A stretch of DNA of 64,000 nt from Nitrospirota bacterium (GCA_016208965.1 JACQXB010000016.1:25541-89540), one strand, 5' to 3'; positions 28,347-37,605 are shown, numbered from the stretch's first letter. Numbers and translations: made by a program. The notes: generated by a model not told the origin, from the sequence alone.

Positions 28347-29712
28347 GCTTAAAGGGATTTAAGAGCTTATCTGCCTCTTTCTCTTTTAGAATACCTTTTT
28401 CAATTACTATCTGTTTTATGGTCCTACCTGTTATATATGCCTTCTTTGCAACCTTGGCAGCTGATTCATAACCAAGTATAGGGTTAAGTGCTGTTGCTAT
28501 AGCAAGGGTTGATTCTGCGAATTTTCTACAATTCCTTTCATTTGCCTTTATACCATTGATACATTTTTTATTAAATGCCTCAATTGCATTTGAGAGTATA
28601 TCTATTGAGAAGAGCAGATTATAAGCTATCAACGGCATCATGACATTAAGTTCAAGCTGTGATGCCTGTGTAGCATAGGTAATAGCTGTATCATTACCTA
28701 TAACCTGAAAACACACCATATTGAGCATTTCAGCCATAACAGGATTTACCTTTCCTGGCATTATAGATGAACCTGTTTGAACTGGGGGGAGGATTATCTC
28801 CGCAAAGCCTGTCCTTGGTCCAGAGCTTAGAAGCCGTATATCATTGGCTATTTTTGTAAGGGTTACAGCGAGCCCTCTAAGGGATGCGCTTAGTTCAAGT
28901 GCAGGATATACATTCTGGATGCCCTCAAAGGAGTTTCTTGCTTTCATGAACTTTATGCTTGTTATTTTTCTTATCTCTTTAATAACTCTATCCTGAAACA
29001 TGGGATGTGCGTTTATTCCTGTGCCAACTGCGTTCCCGCCAATAGGTAAATATAGTAAGGAGCGGGATGCCTTCTGTAGCCTCTGTATATCATTCCTTAT
29101 TCCCTCAGCGTAGCCGCTGAATTCCTGGCCTAAAGTCATTGGCACGGCATCCTGTAGATGGGTTCTGCCTGCCTTGAGGATTTTATTAAATTCCTGAGAT
29201 TTTTTTAATAATCCTTGATACAGCCTTTTTAGGTTTGGCACAAGCCTCTCTTTAACTGATTCAAATGAAGATATATATATAGCAGTTGGGATTGTGTCAT
29301 TAGTTGATTGAGCCATATTAATGTGGTCGTTTGGGTGAATAAGCCTGTAATTACCCTTTTTACTACGAAGAATCTCTATTGCCCTGTTTGCTATTACTTC
29401 ATTTATATTCATATTCTGCGATGTTCCTGCACCTGCCTGGTAGACATCAACAACAAACTGGCTATCATGCTTCCCTCTGATTACCTCTATTGCGGCTTTC
29501 TCAATTGCATGCAGGACTTTCTTATTCAGCAATCCAAAAGATGCATTTGCCTTTGCAGCTGCGAGTTTAACGGTTCCCTGAGCCCTTATAAATTGTCTCT
29601 GAAGCCTCAGCCCGCTTATCTGAAAATTTTCCACGGCCCTTTTTGTCTGGGCGCCGTAATATGCATTATCAGGTAGAGTTACTTTTCCTAATGTGTCTTC
29701 TTCAATCCTCAA
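28330..29712 (-). CDS. aspA: Aspartate ammonia-lyase (fumarase/aspartase superfamily)
   Basis: NAYYGAQTKRAVENFQISG, GSSIMPGKVNPVMAEM. Confidence 0.88.
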   Translation of the reverse strand: MRIEEDTLGKVTLPDNAYYGAQTKRAVENFQISGLRLQRQFIRAQGTVKLAAAKANASFGLLNKKVLHAIEKAAIEVIRGKHDSQFVVDVYQAGAGTSQNMNINEVIANRAIEILRSKKGNYRLIHPNDHINMAQSTNDTIPTAIYISSFESVKERLVPNLKRLYQGLLKKSQEFNKILKAGRTHLQDAVPMTLGQEFSGYAEGIRNDIQRLQKASRSLLYLPIGGNAVGTGINAHPMFQDRVIKEIRKITSIKFMKARNSFEGIQNVYPALELSASLRGLAVTLTKIANDIRLLSSGPRTGFAEIILPPVQTGSSIMPGKVNPVMAEMLNMVCFQVIGNDTAITYATQASQLELNVMMPLIAYNLLFSIDILSNAIEAFNKKCINGIKANERNCRKFAESTLAIATALNPILGYESAAKVAKKAYITGRTIKQIVIEKGILKEKEADKLLNPFKLSKPF

Positions 29713-29816
29713 CTTCCACCTCTAAGGAATAAAACTTAGTCTACTATAACACACAATATAAAGTTAAAAAATCAGAAATTTCAGGTTACATAGAAGATAC
29801 CATAAGGTCTCTGCGG

Positions 29817-30749
29817 TTAAGAATTGAGCAGCTTATCAAAAGGAAAAGTTCTTAAAAATTCTAAGAAACTCTCCACTGTATGTGATGACTCCTTTGCCCT
29901 ACGGCGGAGCATTAAAAAATCTCTTAAAAATTTATCTTCTTTAAAAGTGGCTGTTTTTAAGGTACCATAACGTGTTTCTTTCTTAGCAGCCCATTTTGAA
30001 ATAATGGATACCCCAAGCCCCTTTTCAACGGCGGATTTTATAGATTCTGTACTTCCCATGATAAGGGCTATTTTTATATTTTGTGGATGTACCCCGTGTT
30101 TTGTAAGGTATTTCTCTATCATTTGTCTTGTACCTGATCCCTCTTCTCTGAAGATAAATGATTCTTTAGATAGCTCGAAGATAGAGACACTTGCCCTCTT
30201 TGCCCATGGATGATCGGGTGGCATAATGAGAACCATCTCATCAGAGACAAGTTTTTCGGCGATGAGCTTTTGTTTATTGATTTCCCCCTCAATAAATCCA
30301 ACATCAACGCCTCCTGCGTTTAGGCAATCACCGATTGTTTTTGAATTACCAATGAGAAGGTTAACTTTTACCGTTGGGAATTTCTTTTTAAAATTAAATA
30401 TTGCACTGGGTAAAACATAATTTCCTATTGTGGAGCTTGCACCTAAGGTTATGTCGCCCTTTACAAACCCTGTAAGTTTTCCCATTTGTTTTTCGGCTTC
30501 TGTGTATAGCGAAATAATTTCTTTTGCATATTTGTAAAGTGTTTCACCTGCTGAGGTAAGTGTAATGATACACCCTGAACGATTAAACAACCTGGTCCCA
30601 TAGGTGTCTTCAAGTGCCTGGATCTGAAGACTGACAGCAGGCTGTGTAAGGCGGATTATCTCTGATGCCTTTGAGAAACTCTTTGTCTCTGCAACCGTAC
30701 AGAAAACTTTTAGTTTATGGTCATCCATTTTTTTTATTAAAAATACCAT
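29817..30749 (-). CDS. LysR family transcriptional regulator
   Basis: LKVFCTVAETKSFSKASEIIRLTQPAVSLQIQALEDTYGTRLFNRS. Confidence 0.95.
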   Translation of the reverse strand: MVFLIKKMDDHKLKVFCTVAETKSFSKASEIIRLTQPAVSLQIQALEDTYGTRLFNRSGCIITLTSAGETLYKYAKEIISLYTEAEKQMGKLTGFVKGDITLGASSTIGNYVLPSAIFNFKKKFPTVKVNLLIGNSKTIGDCLNAGGVDVGFIEGEINKQKLIAEKLVSDEMVLIMPPDHPWAKRASVSIFELSKESFIFREEGSGTRQMIEKYLTKHGVHPQNIKIALIMGSTESIKSAVEKGLGVSIISKWAAKKETRYGTLKTATFKEDKFLRDFLMLRRRAKESSHTVESFLEFLRTFPFDKLLNS

Positions 30750-30854
30750 AAATATTAACTATAAGTCAATTATCGTTTTATAGTGTTGACTTTTTAGCAT
30801 TGAGTTATTTATTTTAAATCGTACTTGTAAATATTAATAATTTAAGGAATTGCT

Positions 30855-31619
30855 ATGGTAAAGGTAGGTATAATCGGGGGCTCAGGACTTGATGATCCAA
30901 AAATTCTAAAACGGGCAAGTGAAGTTGAACTGGAAACCCCCTATGGTTCACCATCATCCCGCCTGAGATGCGGAATAATTGAAGGTGTTGATGTAGTTAT
31001 AATAGCAAGGCACGGCAAGGGGCATACGATACCACCATCCAAAGTGAATTTCAGGGCAAATATATTGGCATTGAAAGAACAAGGATGCACACATATTCTC
31101 GCCTCTACAGCAGTAGGCTCTCTTAGAGATGAGATAAAACCGGGGCATCTGGTATTTCCAAGCCAGTTTATAGACCATACAAAAAAGAGAGGGACAACAT
31201 TTTTTGACAAGGATATGGTTGTTCATACACCGATGGCAGAGCCGTTCTGCCAAAACCTTATAGAATTGCTTGCCTCATCTGCTGAGGATAAAAAAATTCC
31301 TTATCACAAAAACAAGACAGTTATTACAATAGAAGGTCCAAGGTTCTCCACTAAGGCAGAAAGTCATATGTTTAGAGGCTGGAATGCAGATATTATAAAT
31401 ATGAGCACGGTGCCAGAGGTTAATCTTGCCAGAGAAAAGCAAATACACTATGCGGCAATTGCCATGTCAACAGATTATGACTGCTGGCGTGAAGGAGAAG
31501 AACATGTGACATGGGAGATGATCCTTGAGACCATGAAGAAAAACGCAGATAATGTAATAAATTTGTTTTTAGATGTTATTCCAAAAATAAAAGAATATAA
31601 TGATGTCTGTGTAAAATAG
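30855..31619 (+). CDS. mtnP: S-methyl-5'-thioadenosine phosphorylase
   Basis: GIIGGSGLDDP, ARHGKGHTIPPSKVNFRANI, NMSTVPEVNLAREKQIHYA. Confidence 0.93.
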   Translation: MVKVGIIGGSGLDDPKILKRASEVELETPYGSPSSRLRCGIIEGVDVVIIARHGKGHTIPPSKVNFRANILALKEQGCTHILASTAVGSLRDEIKPGHLVFPSQFIDHTKKRGTTFFDKDMVVHTPMAEPFCQNLIELLASSAEDKKIPYHKNKTVITIEGPRFSTKAESHMFRGWNADIINMSTVPEVNLAREKQIHYAAIAMSTDYDCWREGEEHVTWEMILETMKKNADNVINLFLDVIPKIKEYNDVCVK

Positions 31620-31755
31620 CTCAAAATAAATTAAAAATAAAAAAGCAAAAATTAAAATGACAAATAAAAATTCAAAAATGAATAATATCTTCTAAGATGT
31701 TTTTACATTTTAATATGTCATTTTGATTTTTTATCTTTAATCTTTTATTTTACTG
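31620..31755. repeat. AT-rich heptad-phased inverted repeat
   Basis: aaaaattaaaatgacaaataaaaattcaaaaatga ... acattttaatatgtcattttgattttttatc. Confidence 0.6.
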
Positions 31756-31825
31756 GCTAACAATTTAAATCTACTTCAACTAAGACACGGAAAACCATAA
31801 ATAACTTAGTAAAGGAGAATAACAC

Positions 31826-32359
31826 ATGTCTATTAAATCCCGAATCAGAACCATTCCAGATCATCCTAAAAAAGGAATCATGTTCAGGGATATAACCACA
31901 CTTATTAAAGACCCTGTTGGGTTCAGGCTTGTCATTGACACTTTTACCCAAAGATACATAAGTGGCGATATCAAGTTTGACGTCATAGTTGGCATAGAGG
32001 CACGCGGCTTTATTATTGGAGGTGCATTGTCTTATACACTCGGAAAAGGCTTTATCCCTGTAAGAAAACCGGGCAAACTCCCTGCAAAAGTAATAAGCCA
32101 TGAATATGAACTTGAATACGGTAAAGACAAGATAGAAATACATGAGGACTCCATAGGGAAAGGCACAAAGGTTTTGCTCGTTGATGACTTGCTTGCAACA
32201 GGAGGGACAGCTTTGGCTGCTGCTACATTAATCGAAAAACTCGGCGGCGCAGTAACAGAGATGGCATTTATAGTGAACCTTCCAGATGTCGGCGGATACA
32301 AGAGATTAAAGGATACAGGATACAGTGTATTTTGTCTTACAGAGTTTGAAGGGGACTAA
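31826..32359 (+). CDS. apt: Adenine phosphoribosyltransferase
   Basis: IRTIPDHPKKGIMFRDITTLI, VGIEARGFI, VLLVDDLLATGGTALAA. Confidence 0.96.
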   Translation: MSIKSRIRTIPDHPKKGIMFRDITTLIKDPVGFRLVIDTFTQRYISGDIKFDVIVGIEARGFIIGGALSYTLGKGFIPVRKPGKLPAKVISHEYELEYGKDKIEIHEDSIGKGTKVLLVDDLLATGGTALAAATLIEKLGGAVTEMAFIVNLPDVGGYKRLKDTGYSVFCLTEFEGD

Positions 32360-32362
32360 ACA

Positions 32363-32510
32363 GAGTAAAATCCGAAATTCAAAGCACTAAATTCCAAACA
32401 AATCCTAATGTTCAAAATCCAAATATTCCAGACATTGCTTTGAATTTATGTTATTTGAGTTTTGATATTGTTTAGAATTTAGAATTTTGGGTTTAGAGCT
32501 TAAATTTATA
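32363..32510. repeat. AAATCC/GGATTT-type heptad inverted repeat
   Basis: aaatccgaaattcaaagcactaaattccaaacaaatcc ... ttgtttagaatttagaattttgggttt. Confidence 0.7.
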
Positions 32511-32516
32511 CATTAA

Positions 32517-32658
32517 TAAGGGTCTCAAAATTGAATGGACATTGACCTGAAAATCTCCCCTCGCCCCTCTTTACCAAAGAGGGGAAATCCCTCCCTCTAG
32601 CAAAGGGATGTTAGGAGGGATTTTATAAATCAGTATATTTACTATTATGAGACTGTTA
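32517..32658. mobile_element. ~142-bp MITE copy 2, TTAA on both sides
   Basis: TAAGGGTCTCAAAATTGAATGGACATT...TATTATGAGACTGTTA; TTAA at 32513-32516 and 32659-32662. Confidence 0.8.
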
Positions 32659-32702
32659 TTAACGTAGGACTTAGACAAACTTAAACTTTGGGAGGATGAG
32701 AT

Positions 32703-33521
32703 TTGAATATAGTAGTTTGCATAAAGCAGGTTCCTGATACAGCAGAGGTAAGGATTAACCCTGAAACAAATACGCTTATCAGGAAAGGAGTGCCAAGCAT
32801 AATTAATCCTTATGACCTTCATGCACTTGAGGCAGGACTTGAGATAAGAGATAAACTCGGTGGAAAGGTAACCGTCCTTACTATGGGACCGCCACAGGCA
32901 GAAAACTCCCTAAGAGATGCGATATCAATGGGAGCTGACGAGGCAGTTCTTCTTACTGACAGGGCATTTGCTGGCTCCGACACACTGGCAACATCTTATA
33001 CACTTTCCAAGGCAATTGAAAAGATTGGTGCAGATATAATCTTCTGTGGCAAACAAGCAATAGATGGAGACACAGCACAGGTTGGCCCTGAGATAGCTGA
33101 ATTTCTTGGTATTCCTCATATTGCTTATGTGAAAAAAATAGAAGTGGTAAACCCCGTTAGAAAGACCCCCTTTTCTGACGGGGTAAAGGATGGTTATATC
33201 AGAGTCCACAGGCTTATGGATGAAGGATATGATATTGTGGAATCATCGATTCCTGTTCTGCTTACTGTTGTTAAGGAACTGAATCAGCCACGACTGCCGT
33301 CTCTTAAGGGGAAAATGGCTGCAAAGAAGGCTGGGATAAAAAAGATGGGGCATTCTGAGATATCTGCTGATGAGAATAGACTGGGACTGAAAGGCTCACC
33401 TACACAAGTTAAAAATATCTTTGCACCAAAGATAAAGTCAGACAGAATAATGCTTGCAGGTTCATCTGAAGAACAAGTGAGCAAGCTAATAAAAGAGTTA
33501 AGGAAAATTCGAATGCAATAG
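32703..33521 (+). CDS. etfB: Electron transfer flavoprotein beta subunit
   Basis: MNIVVCIKQVPDTAEVRINPETNTLIR, GKQAIDGDTAQVGPEIAEFLGIPH. Confidence 0.95.
   Translation: MNIVVCIKQVPDTAEVRINPETNTLIRKGVPSIINPYDLHALEAGLEIRDKLGGKVTVLTMGPPQAENSLRDAISMGADEAVLLTDRAFAGSDTLATSYTLSKAIEKIGADIIFCGKQAIDGDTAQVGPEIAEFLGIPHIAYVKKIEVVNPVRKTPFSDGVKDGYIRVHRLMDEGYDIVESSIPVLLTVVKELNQPRLPSLKGKMAAKKAGIKKMGHSEISADENRLGLKGSPTQVKNIFAPKIKSDRIMLAGSSEEQVSKLIKELRKIRMQ
33148..33188. repeat. CCCCGTTAG..CTGACGGG palindrome in frame in etfB, flanked by GTAAA duplication
   Basis: gtaaaccccgttagaaagacccccttttctgacggggtaaa; encodes NPVRKTPFSDGVKD. Confidence 0.75.
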
Positions 33522-33665
33522 CGAGCATTCCGTGAGCGGATATAATTAATTAGTTAATTCCTTACATTCAGATTTTCAGAGGGAAGATAAATGCATATGA
33601 GCTGAAGGCGAAGGAATATGATAAATGAGAAAATCCTTACATTGGATTTCCAGAGGGAATACTAA

Positions 33666-34877
33666 ATGTATATAATTATAAGACCTGACAAGTGCAATGG
33701 ATGTGAAAACTGTATTTCTTCCTGCCCTTATGATGCCATTACTGTAAGAAGCGGTGTAGCAGTTATTAATAACGAGTTATGCCAGCTATGCAAGGCATGC
33801 CTTGACGTCTGTCCTGAAGGTGCAATAGTAGAGGTTGAAGACACTCCGCAGCCGTCAGGCATCAGCCATGAGCTATCAGCCTATAAAGGCGTGTGGATTT
33901 TCGCAGAACAGAGAGATGGAAAAATCGCCTCTATATCTTATGAACTGCTTGGCGTCGGGAAAAAGTTATCAGAAGAACTTGAAACAGGGCTTTCGGCAGT
34001 TCTTTTTGGAGCAGATGAATCAGAAGCAAAGGAACTTATAAAATGGGGGGCTGACAAGGTATACCTTTGCAATAACCCTACATCTATTAAGTTTAATGAT
34101 GAGATATACTCTCTGCTCTTTTCAAGATTAATTGAACAGCATAATCCTGCAATCGTCCTTGCTGGTGCAACCACTATCGGGAGGTCATTCATTCCACGAG
34201 TGGCAGCAAGACTGCGAACAGGGCTTACAGCTGACTGCACATCACTTGAAATAGATAAAGAGACAAAAAATCTACTCCAGATAAGACCTGCATTTGGTGG
34301 AAATATAATGGCAACAATTCTGTGTCCTAACCATAGGCCCCAGATGGCTACTGTAAGGCCAAAGGTAATGAAAAGGGGAGAATATGTTGCAGGTAAAACA
34401 GGAGAAATCATATATGTTAAGGCTGATAACCTTACCTCAAGGACAAATGTTATAGATACTATAAAAGAGGTATCAGAGCTTACTATAAATTTACACGAGG
34501 CCGATGTTATCGTTGCTGGAGGCAGAGGACTTGGAGATGCAAAAGGCTTTAAACTCCTTGAAGGACTTGCAGGTGCAATGGGTGGTGCCATTGGCGCATC
34601 AAGGGCTGCAGTTGATGAAGGCTGGATTTCTTACAGCCACCAGATAGGACAGACAGGCAAGACCGTTTGTCCTAAGGTATATATTGCCTGCGGAATCTCA
34701 GGGGCAGTACAACATCTTGTAGGGATGCAATCATCAGATATTATTATTGCAATAAACAAAAATCCTGAGGCTCCGATTTTTAGTGTAGCAGCTTATGGGA
34801 TAGTTGGAGACTTATATGAGATTGTGCCGCTGCTTACAAAAAAGATTAAGGAAATAAAAGGGATAACGAGTCTGTAG
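33666..34877 (+). CDS. etfA: Electron transfer flavoprotein alpha subunit with N-terminal 2[4Fe-4S] ferredoxin domain
   Basis: CNGCENCISSCPYDAI..CQLCKACLDVCPEGAI; VAGGRGLGDAKGF; GQTGKTVCPKVYIACGISGAVQHLVGM. Confidence 0.96.
   Translation: MYIIIRPDKCNGCENCISSCPYDAITVRSGVAVINNELCQLCKACLDVCPEGAIVEVEDTPQPSGISHELSAYKGVWIFAEQRDGKIASISYELLGVGKKLSEELETGLSAVLFGADESEAKELIKWGADKVYLCNNPTSIKFNDEIYSLLFSRLIEQHNPAIVLAGATTIGRSFIPRVAARLRTGLTADCTSLEIDKETKNLLQIRPAFGGNIMATILCPNHRPQMATVRPKVMKRGEYVAGKTGEIIYVKADNLTSRTNVIDTIKEVSELTINLHEADVIVAGGRGLGDAKGFKLLEGLAGAMGGAIGASRAAVDEGWISYSHQIGQTGKTVCPKVYIACGISGAVQHLVGMQSSDIIIAINKNPEAPIFSVAAYGIVGDLYEIVPLLTKKIKEIKGITSL
34766..34863. repeat. etfA 3' segment duplicated at 35794-35891
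   Basis: 98 bp with one visible mismatch (gccgctg/gcctctg). Confidence 0.95.
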
Positions 34878-35022
34878 AATAAGTCCCCGGTGAGTTAAAC
34901 CGCTTTGTTTTTGGGGGGTCTCTTAATCCTTCCCGCACCCGAGATCGTTCAATACAGCGCATTTTAAGCATTCGTTTTTTTGATCGTTCAGTCAAAATTT
35001 TTCGGTGAGGCCTTTTTCTACA

Positions 35023-35084
35023 GCCTCAACGTCTGAAATCAGCGGCGGCGTTTCAGCGTGTCCGCTGGATTGATTTGTCAGGCA
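35023..35084 (-). other. Integron attC-like site downstream of hicB
   Basis: Minus strand GCCTGACAAATCAATCCAGCGGACACGCTGAAACGCCGCCGCTGATTTCAGACGTTGAGGC: imperfect palindrome with RYYYAAC-like and GTTRRRY-like ends. Confidence 0.45.
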
Positions 35085-35096
35085 TGTTAAATTTTT

Positions 35097-35306
35097 TTAT
35101 GCAAAGACCAATCGGCCTTTAGGCTGGGGGATGTGGCGTCCTAATTCCCTTGCAGTTGTAATCCACTCTTTAATAATTACTTCAACATTAGCAAGTGCTT
35201 CCTTGTAGGTAGCGCCATCTGCTGCACAGCCCGGTAACTCCGGCACCTCAGCAATAAAAGCCTTATCTTCTGCGCTCCAGTAAATAATTACTTCATATTT
35301 ACCCAT
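35097..35306 (-). CDS. hicB: HicB-like antitoxin
   Basis: YEVIIYWSAEDKAFIAEVPELPGCAADGATYKEALANVEVIIKEWI. Confidence 0.92.
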   Translation of the reverse strand: MGKYEVIIYWSAEDKAFIAEVPELPGCAADGATYKEALANVEVIIKEWITTARELGRHIPQPKGRLVFA

Positions 35307-35307
35307 T

Positions 35308-35559
35308 TTATTCTTCTCCTAATTTATATTTTAATACTACACCACGGACCTGTTTAACTTGATAAGGTTTGGCTTTAGCACCTTTAGGCTGTAAATTGAG
35401 TATCTCTTCAACTCCATCCAGTGTAAATATATGATGACTTCCACGTATTCTTTTGTCAAAACCTAAATGTTTCAATAGACCGCATAATCCCTCAAAAGGA
35501 ATATTTGCATCAGAAGTGCCTCTTAAAATCTGCAGTAAAAGTTTTTCATGCTTACCCAT
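35308..35559 (-). CDS. hicA: HicA-like toxin
   Basis: FEGLCGLLKHLGFDKRIRGSHHIFTLDGVEEILNLQPKGAKAKPYQVKQVRGVV. Confidence 0.88.
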   Translation of the reverse strand: MGKHEKLLLQILRGTSDANIPFEGLCGLLKHLGFDKRIRGSHHIFTLDGVEEILNLQPKGAKAKPYQVKQVRGVVLKYKLGEE

Positions 35560-35699
35560 CTAATAAATTATAATATATGAGTTGTTTTTTGTATATCCAT
35601 TTATTAAAAGCTGATTATCAAGAGAAAAATATACAAATTCCAAGTCCTGCCTCTAATTTGTTGTATTAGTCCTCATTCATTAAACAAGCGGGGGGTTGT

Positions 35700-35793
35700 C
35701 CCTGTATTTTGCCTCTGTATTTTGCCTGTATTTTGCTGTATTTTCCTGTATTTTCTCCCCTGTATTTTCTGCTGTATTTTCTGTATTTTCTGT
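35700..35793. repeat. Degenerate CTGTATTTT tandem tract (8 units)
   Basis: cctgtattttgcctctgtattttgcctgtattttgctgtattttcctgtattttctcccctgtattttctgctgtattttctgtattttctgt. Confidence 0.95.
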
Positions 35794-35891
35794 TGAGGCT
35801 CCGATTTTTAGTGTAGCAGCTTATGGGATAGTTGGAGACTTATATGAGATTGTGCCTCTGCTTACAAAAAAGATTAAGGAAATAAAAGGGA
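35794..35891 (+). pseudogene. Duplicated etfA 3' end
   Basis: EAPIFSVAAYGIVGDLYEIVPLLTKKIKEIKG. Confidence 0.95.
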
Positions 35892-36054
35892 CAAGAGAGG
35901 CAATGAACTACCCAAAGAGATAGAGGGGGTTCAAGACAGGAGACATCTGCCCACTTTAATTAAAAATACTTTGTCCTAACTTGGAAATGTTTTATGAGTT
36001 TTTAGACAGGCTCTGTGGAGCTAATATTTCCGAATATTTCCCTGAGATGCTTCC

Positions 36055-37485
36055 TCACTCTTCTGCGGGCCAGATGTCCCATTTCCAGAGAATGTTGGCT
36101 AGTGGGTCTTCGGGCGGCTTCCGCCCAAAAACGGTTCCCAGATAAAGGCGGTTACCGTCGCATCTTAGGTGGACAATACCCTGAATTGACCGTTCGTAAA
36201 GCTGGATATTTCCGGTCTTAAACTGCTTCTGCTCCTCTGCTGACAGCGGACTATAGCATGCAGCAAGCTCGGTGGAGAAAACAGCAGGCTTTTCGTGCTC
36301 AGAGTAACGAGTGATTGTTCCCATGAGCACAGCTCGAGGGTGACCATGGACATCATTCCGGTCGTCTCCAGACGAGATAACAGCAGCATCTGGTCTGACA
36401 ATTTTTAAAAACGGGAGAGAGAAGTGCTGGCTGCCGTGATGCGCGGCTTTGTAAACATCCGCTCGAAGGATATTTTCAGGCTGTTGACCACCCTGGCGGT
36501 AGAACTCAAGAATGTCGTCCATCGACTCCGTGTTTAAATCTCCGGTAAGAAGTATCCGCCGCTCGCCGTATTCCAACAGAAGGACAATAGAATTGCCGTT
36601 GACCGTAGTTCCTACGCTTCCATAATAACCATAGGAAATCTTGTCTTTCTTTCTGCGCGCCGCTGGCCAGAGGACCCTGATTTTCATTGACTTAGCAGGG
36701 TTATTGTAAGGGGGAAGGTATTCGTCAGTTGCATCGAGCCGCTTGAATACAAAACCTTCCTCAGGCAGGTCAATCCGGCCTTTCCAGCGCTCCAGTTTCT
36801 TCATCTTGTCAATCACCTTCGGCAAGTTCTGTTTCGCCTTCTCAACTGCCTTGATTATCTTTTTCATCAAACTTGCCAATTCCGGCGAATCAATGAGCTT
36901 GGGACGGTCGACCAACCCGTAAATTCGATCACCGACCTTAGGACCCGGGTCTTCCGATTTATTTTTACGCCTAAAAAGCCCATTGTGGTAGAAACGTTTG
37001 ACAGCGATATTTGGGTCCTCCAGTATCGGGATCAATCCCTGGGTATGATCAGCATCAGAATGAGTCGCCACAATTGCATCGAAATCAATAAAGTTATCCG
37101 GCTTATCAAGACGGTATTTGTTTCTGATAAAATCGTGGGCCTCATTCCCTTGGCCGCCATCAATCAGGATCCGACGGTCTTCAGGCGTCTGGATGAGAAT
37201 CGAATCGCCCTGGCTAACATCAATGAAGAAAAACTCCAAAAACCGGTCCCAGCTAAAGTGACTGCTATCAACATAGCCCTTTCCTCCGCGGTAGCTAACA
37301 TTAACCATTTCTTGCTCAGGAATCTTATCATCCAGAATCTTCATCCATTCTCCCATGAACAAGTTGGCAATTCTCTTTTTGCTACGGGGATGGCGGCTGT
37401 CATAAACCTGCACTAAAGGCTGGGAAGCGTAAACATAACGGGGAAATTTTGGGTCGCGTGTTCCATCAAAAGCTATTGTAGGCAT
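36055..37485 (-). CDS. ComEC/Rec2-like MBL-fold hydrolase with N-terminal SH3-like region
   Basis: FFIDVSQGDSILIQTPEDRRILIDGG, VATHSDADHTQG, RRILLTGDLN, YKAAHHGS. Confidence 0.85.
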   Translation of the reverse strand: MPTIAFDGTRDPKFPRYVYASQPLVQVYDSRHPRSKKRIANLFMGEWMKILDDKIPEQEMVNVSYRGGKGYVDSSHFSWDRFLEFFFIDVSQGDSILIQTPEDRRILIDGGQGNEAHDFIRNKYRLDKPDNFIDFDAIVATHSDADHTQGLIPILEDPNIAVKRFYHNGLFRRKNKSEDPGPKVGDRIYGLVDRPKLIDSPELASLMKKIIKAVEKAKQNLPKVIDKMKKLERWKGRIDLPEEGFVFKRLDATDEYLPPYNNPAKSMKIRVLWPAARRKKDKISYGYYGSVGTTVNGNSIVLLLEYGERRILLTGDLNTESMDDILEFYRQGGQQPENILRADVYKAAHHGSQHFSLPFLKIVRPDAAVISSGDDRNDVHGHPRAVLMGTITRYSEHEKPAVFSTELAACYSPLSAEEQKQFKTGNIQLYERSIQGIVHLRCDGNRLYLGTVFGRKPPEDPLANILWKWDIWPAEE

Positions 37486-37605
37486 GATTGCCCTCCTTTT
37501 TAAACTGACAGAAAATTAGAAAAGTTAGGGACAGTATTCCTATTCCAGTATTAGACATTATCAGACAGGCTTTTCATAAGACATGCGCAACAACCAAGAC
37601 ATTAT

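Noticed and set aside
35696-35923. 75-aa ORF (MSLYFASVFCLYFAVFSCIFSPVFSAVFSVFSVEAPIFSV...)
   Set aside because: Translation of the CTGTATTTT tract fused to the duplicated etfA tail; not a real gene.
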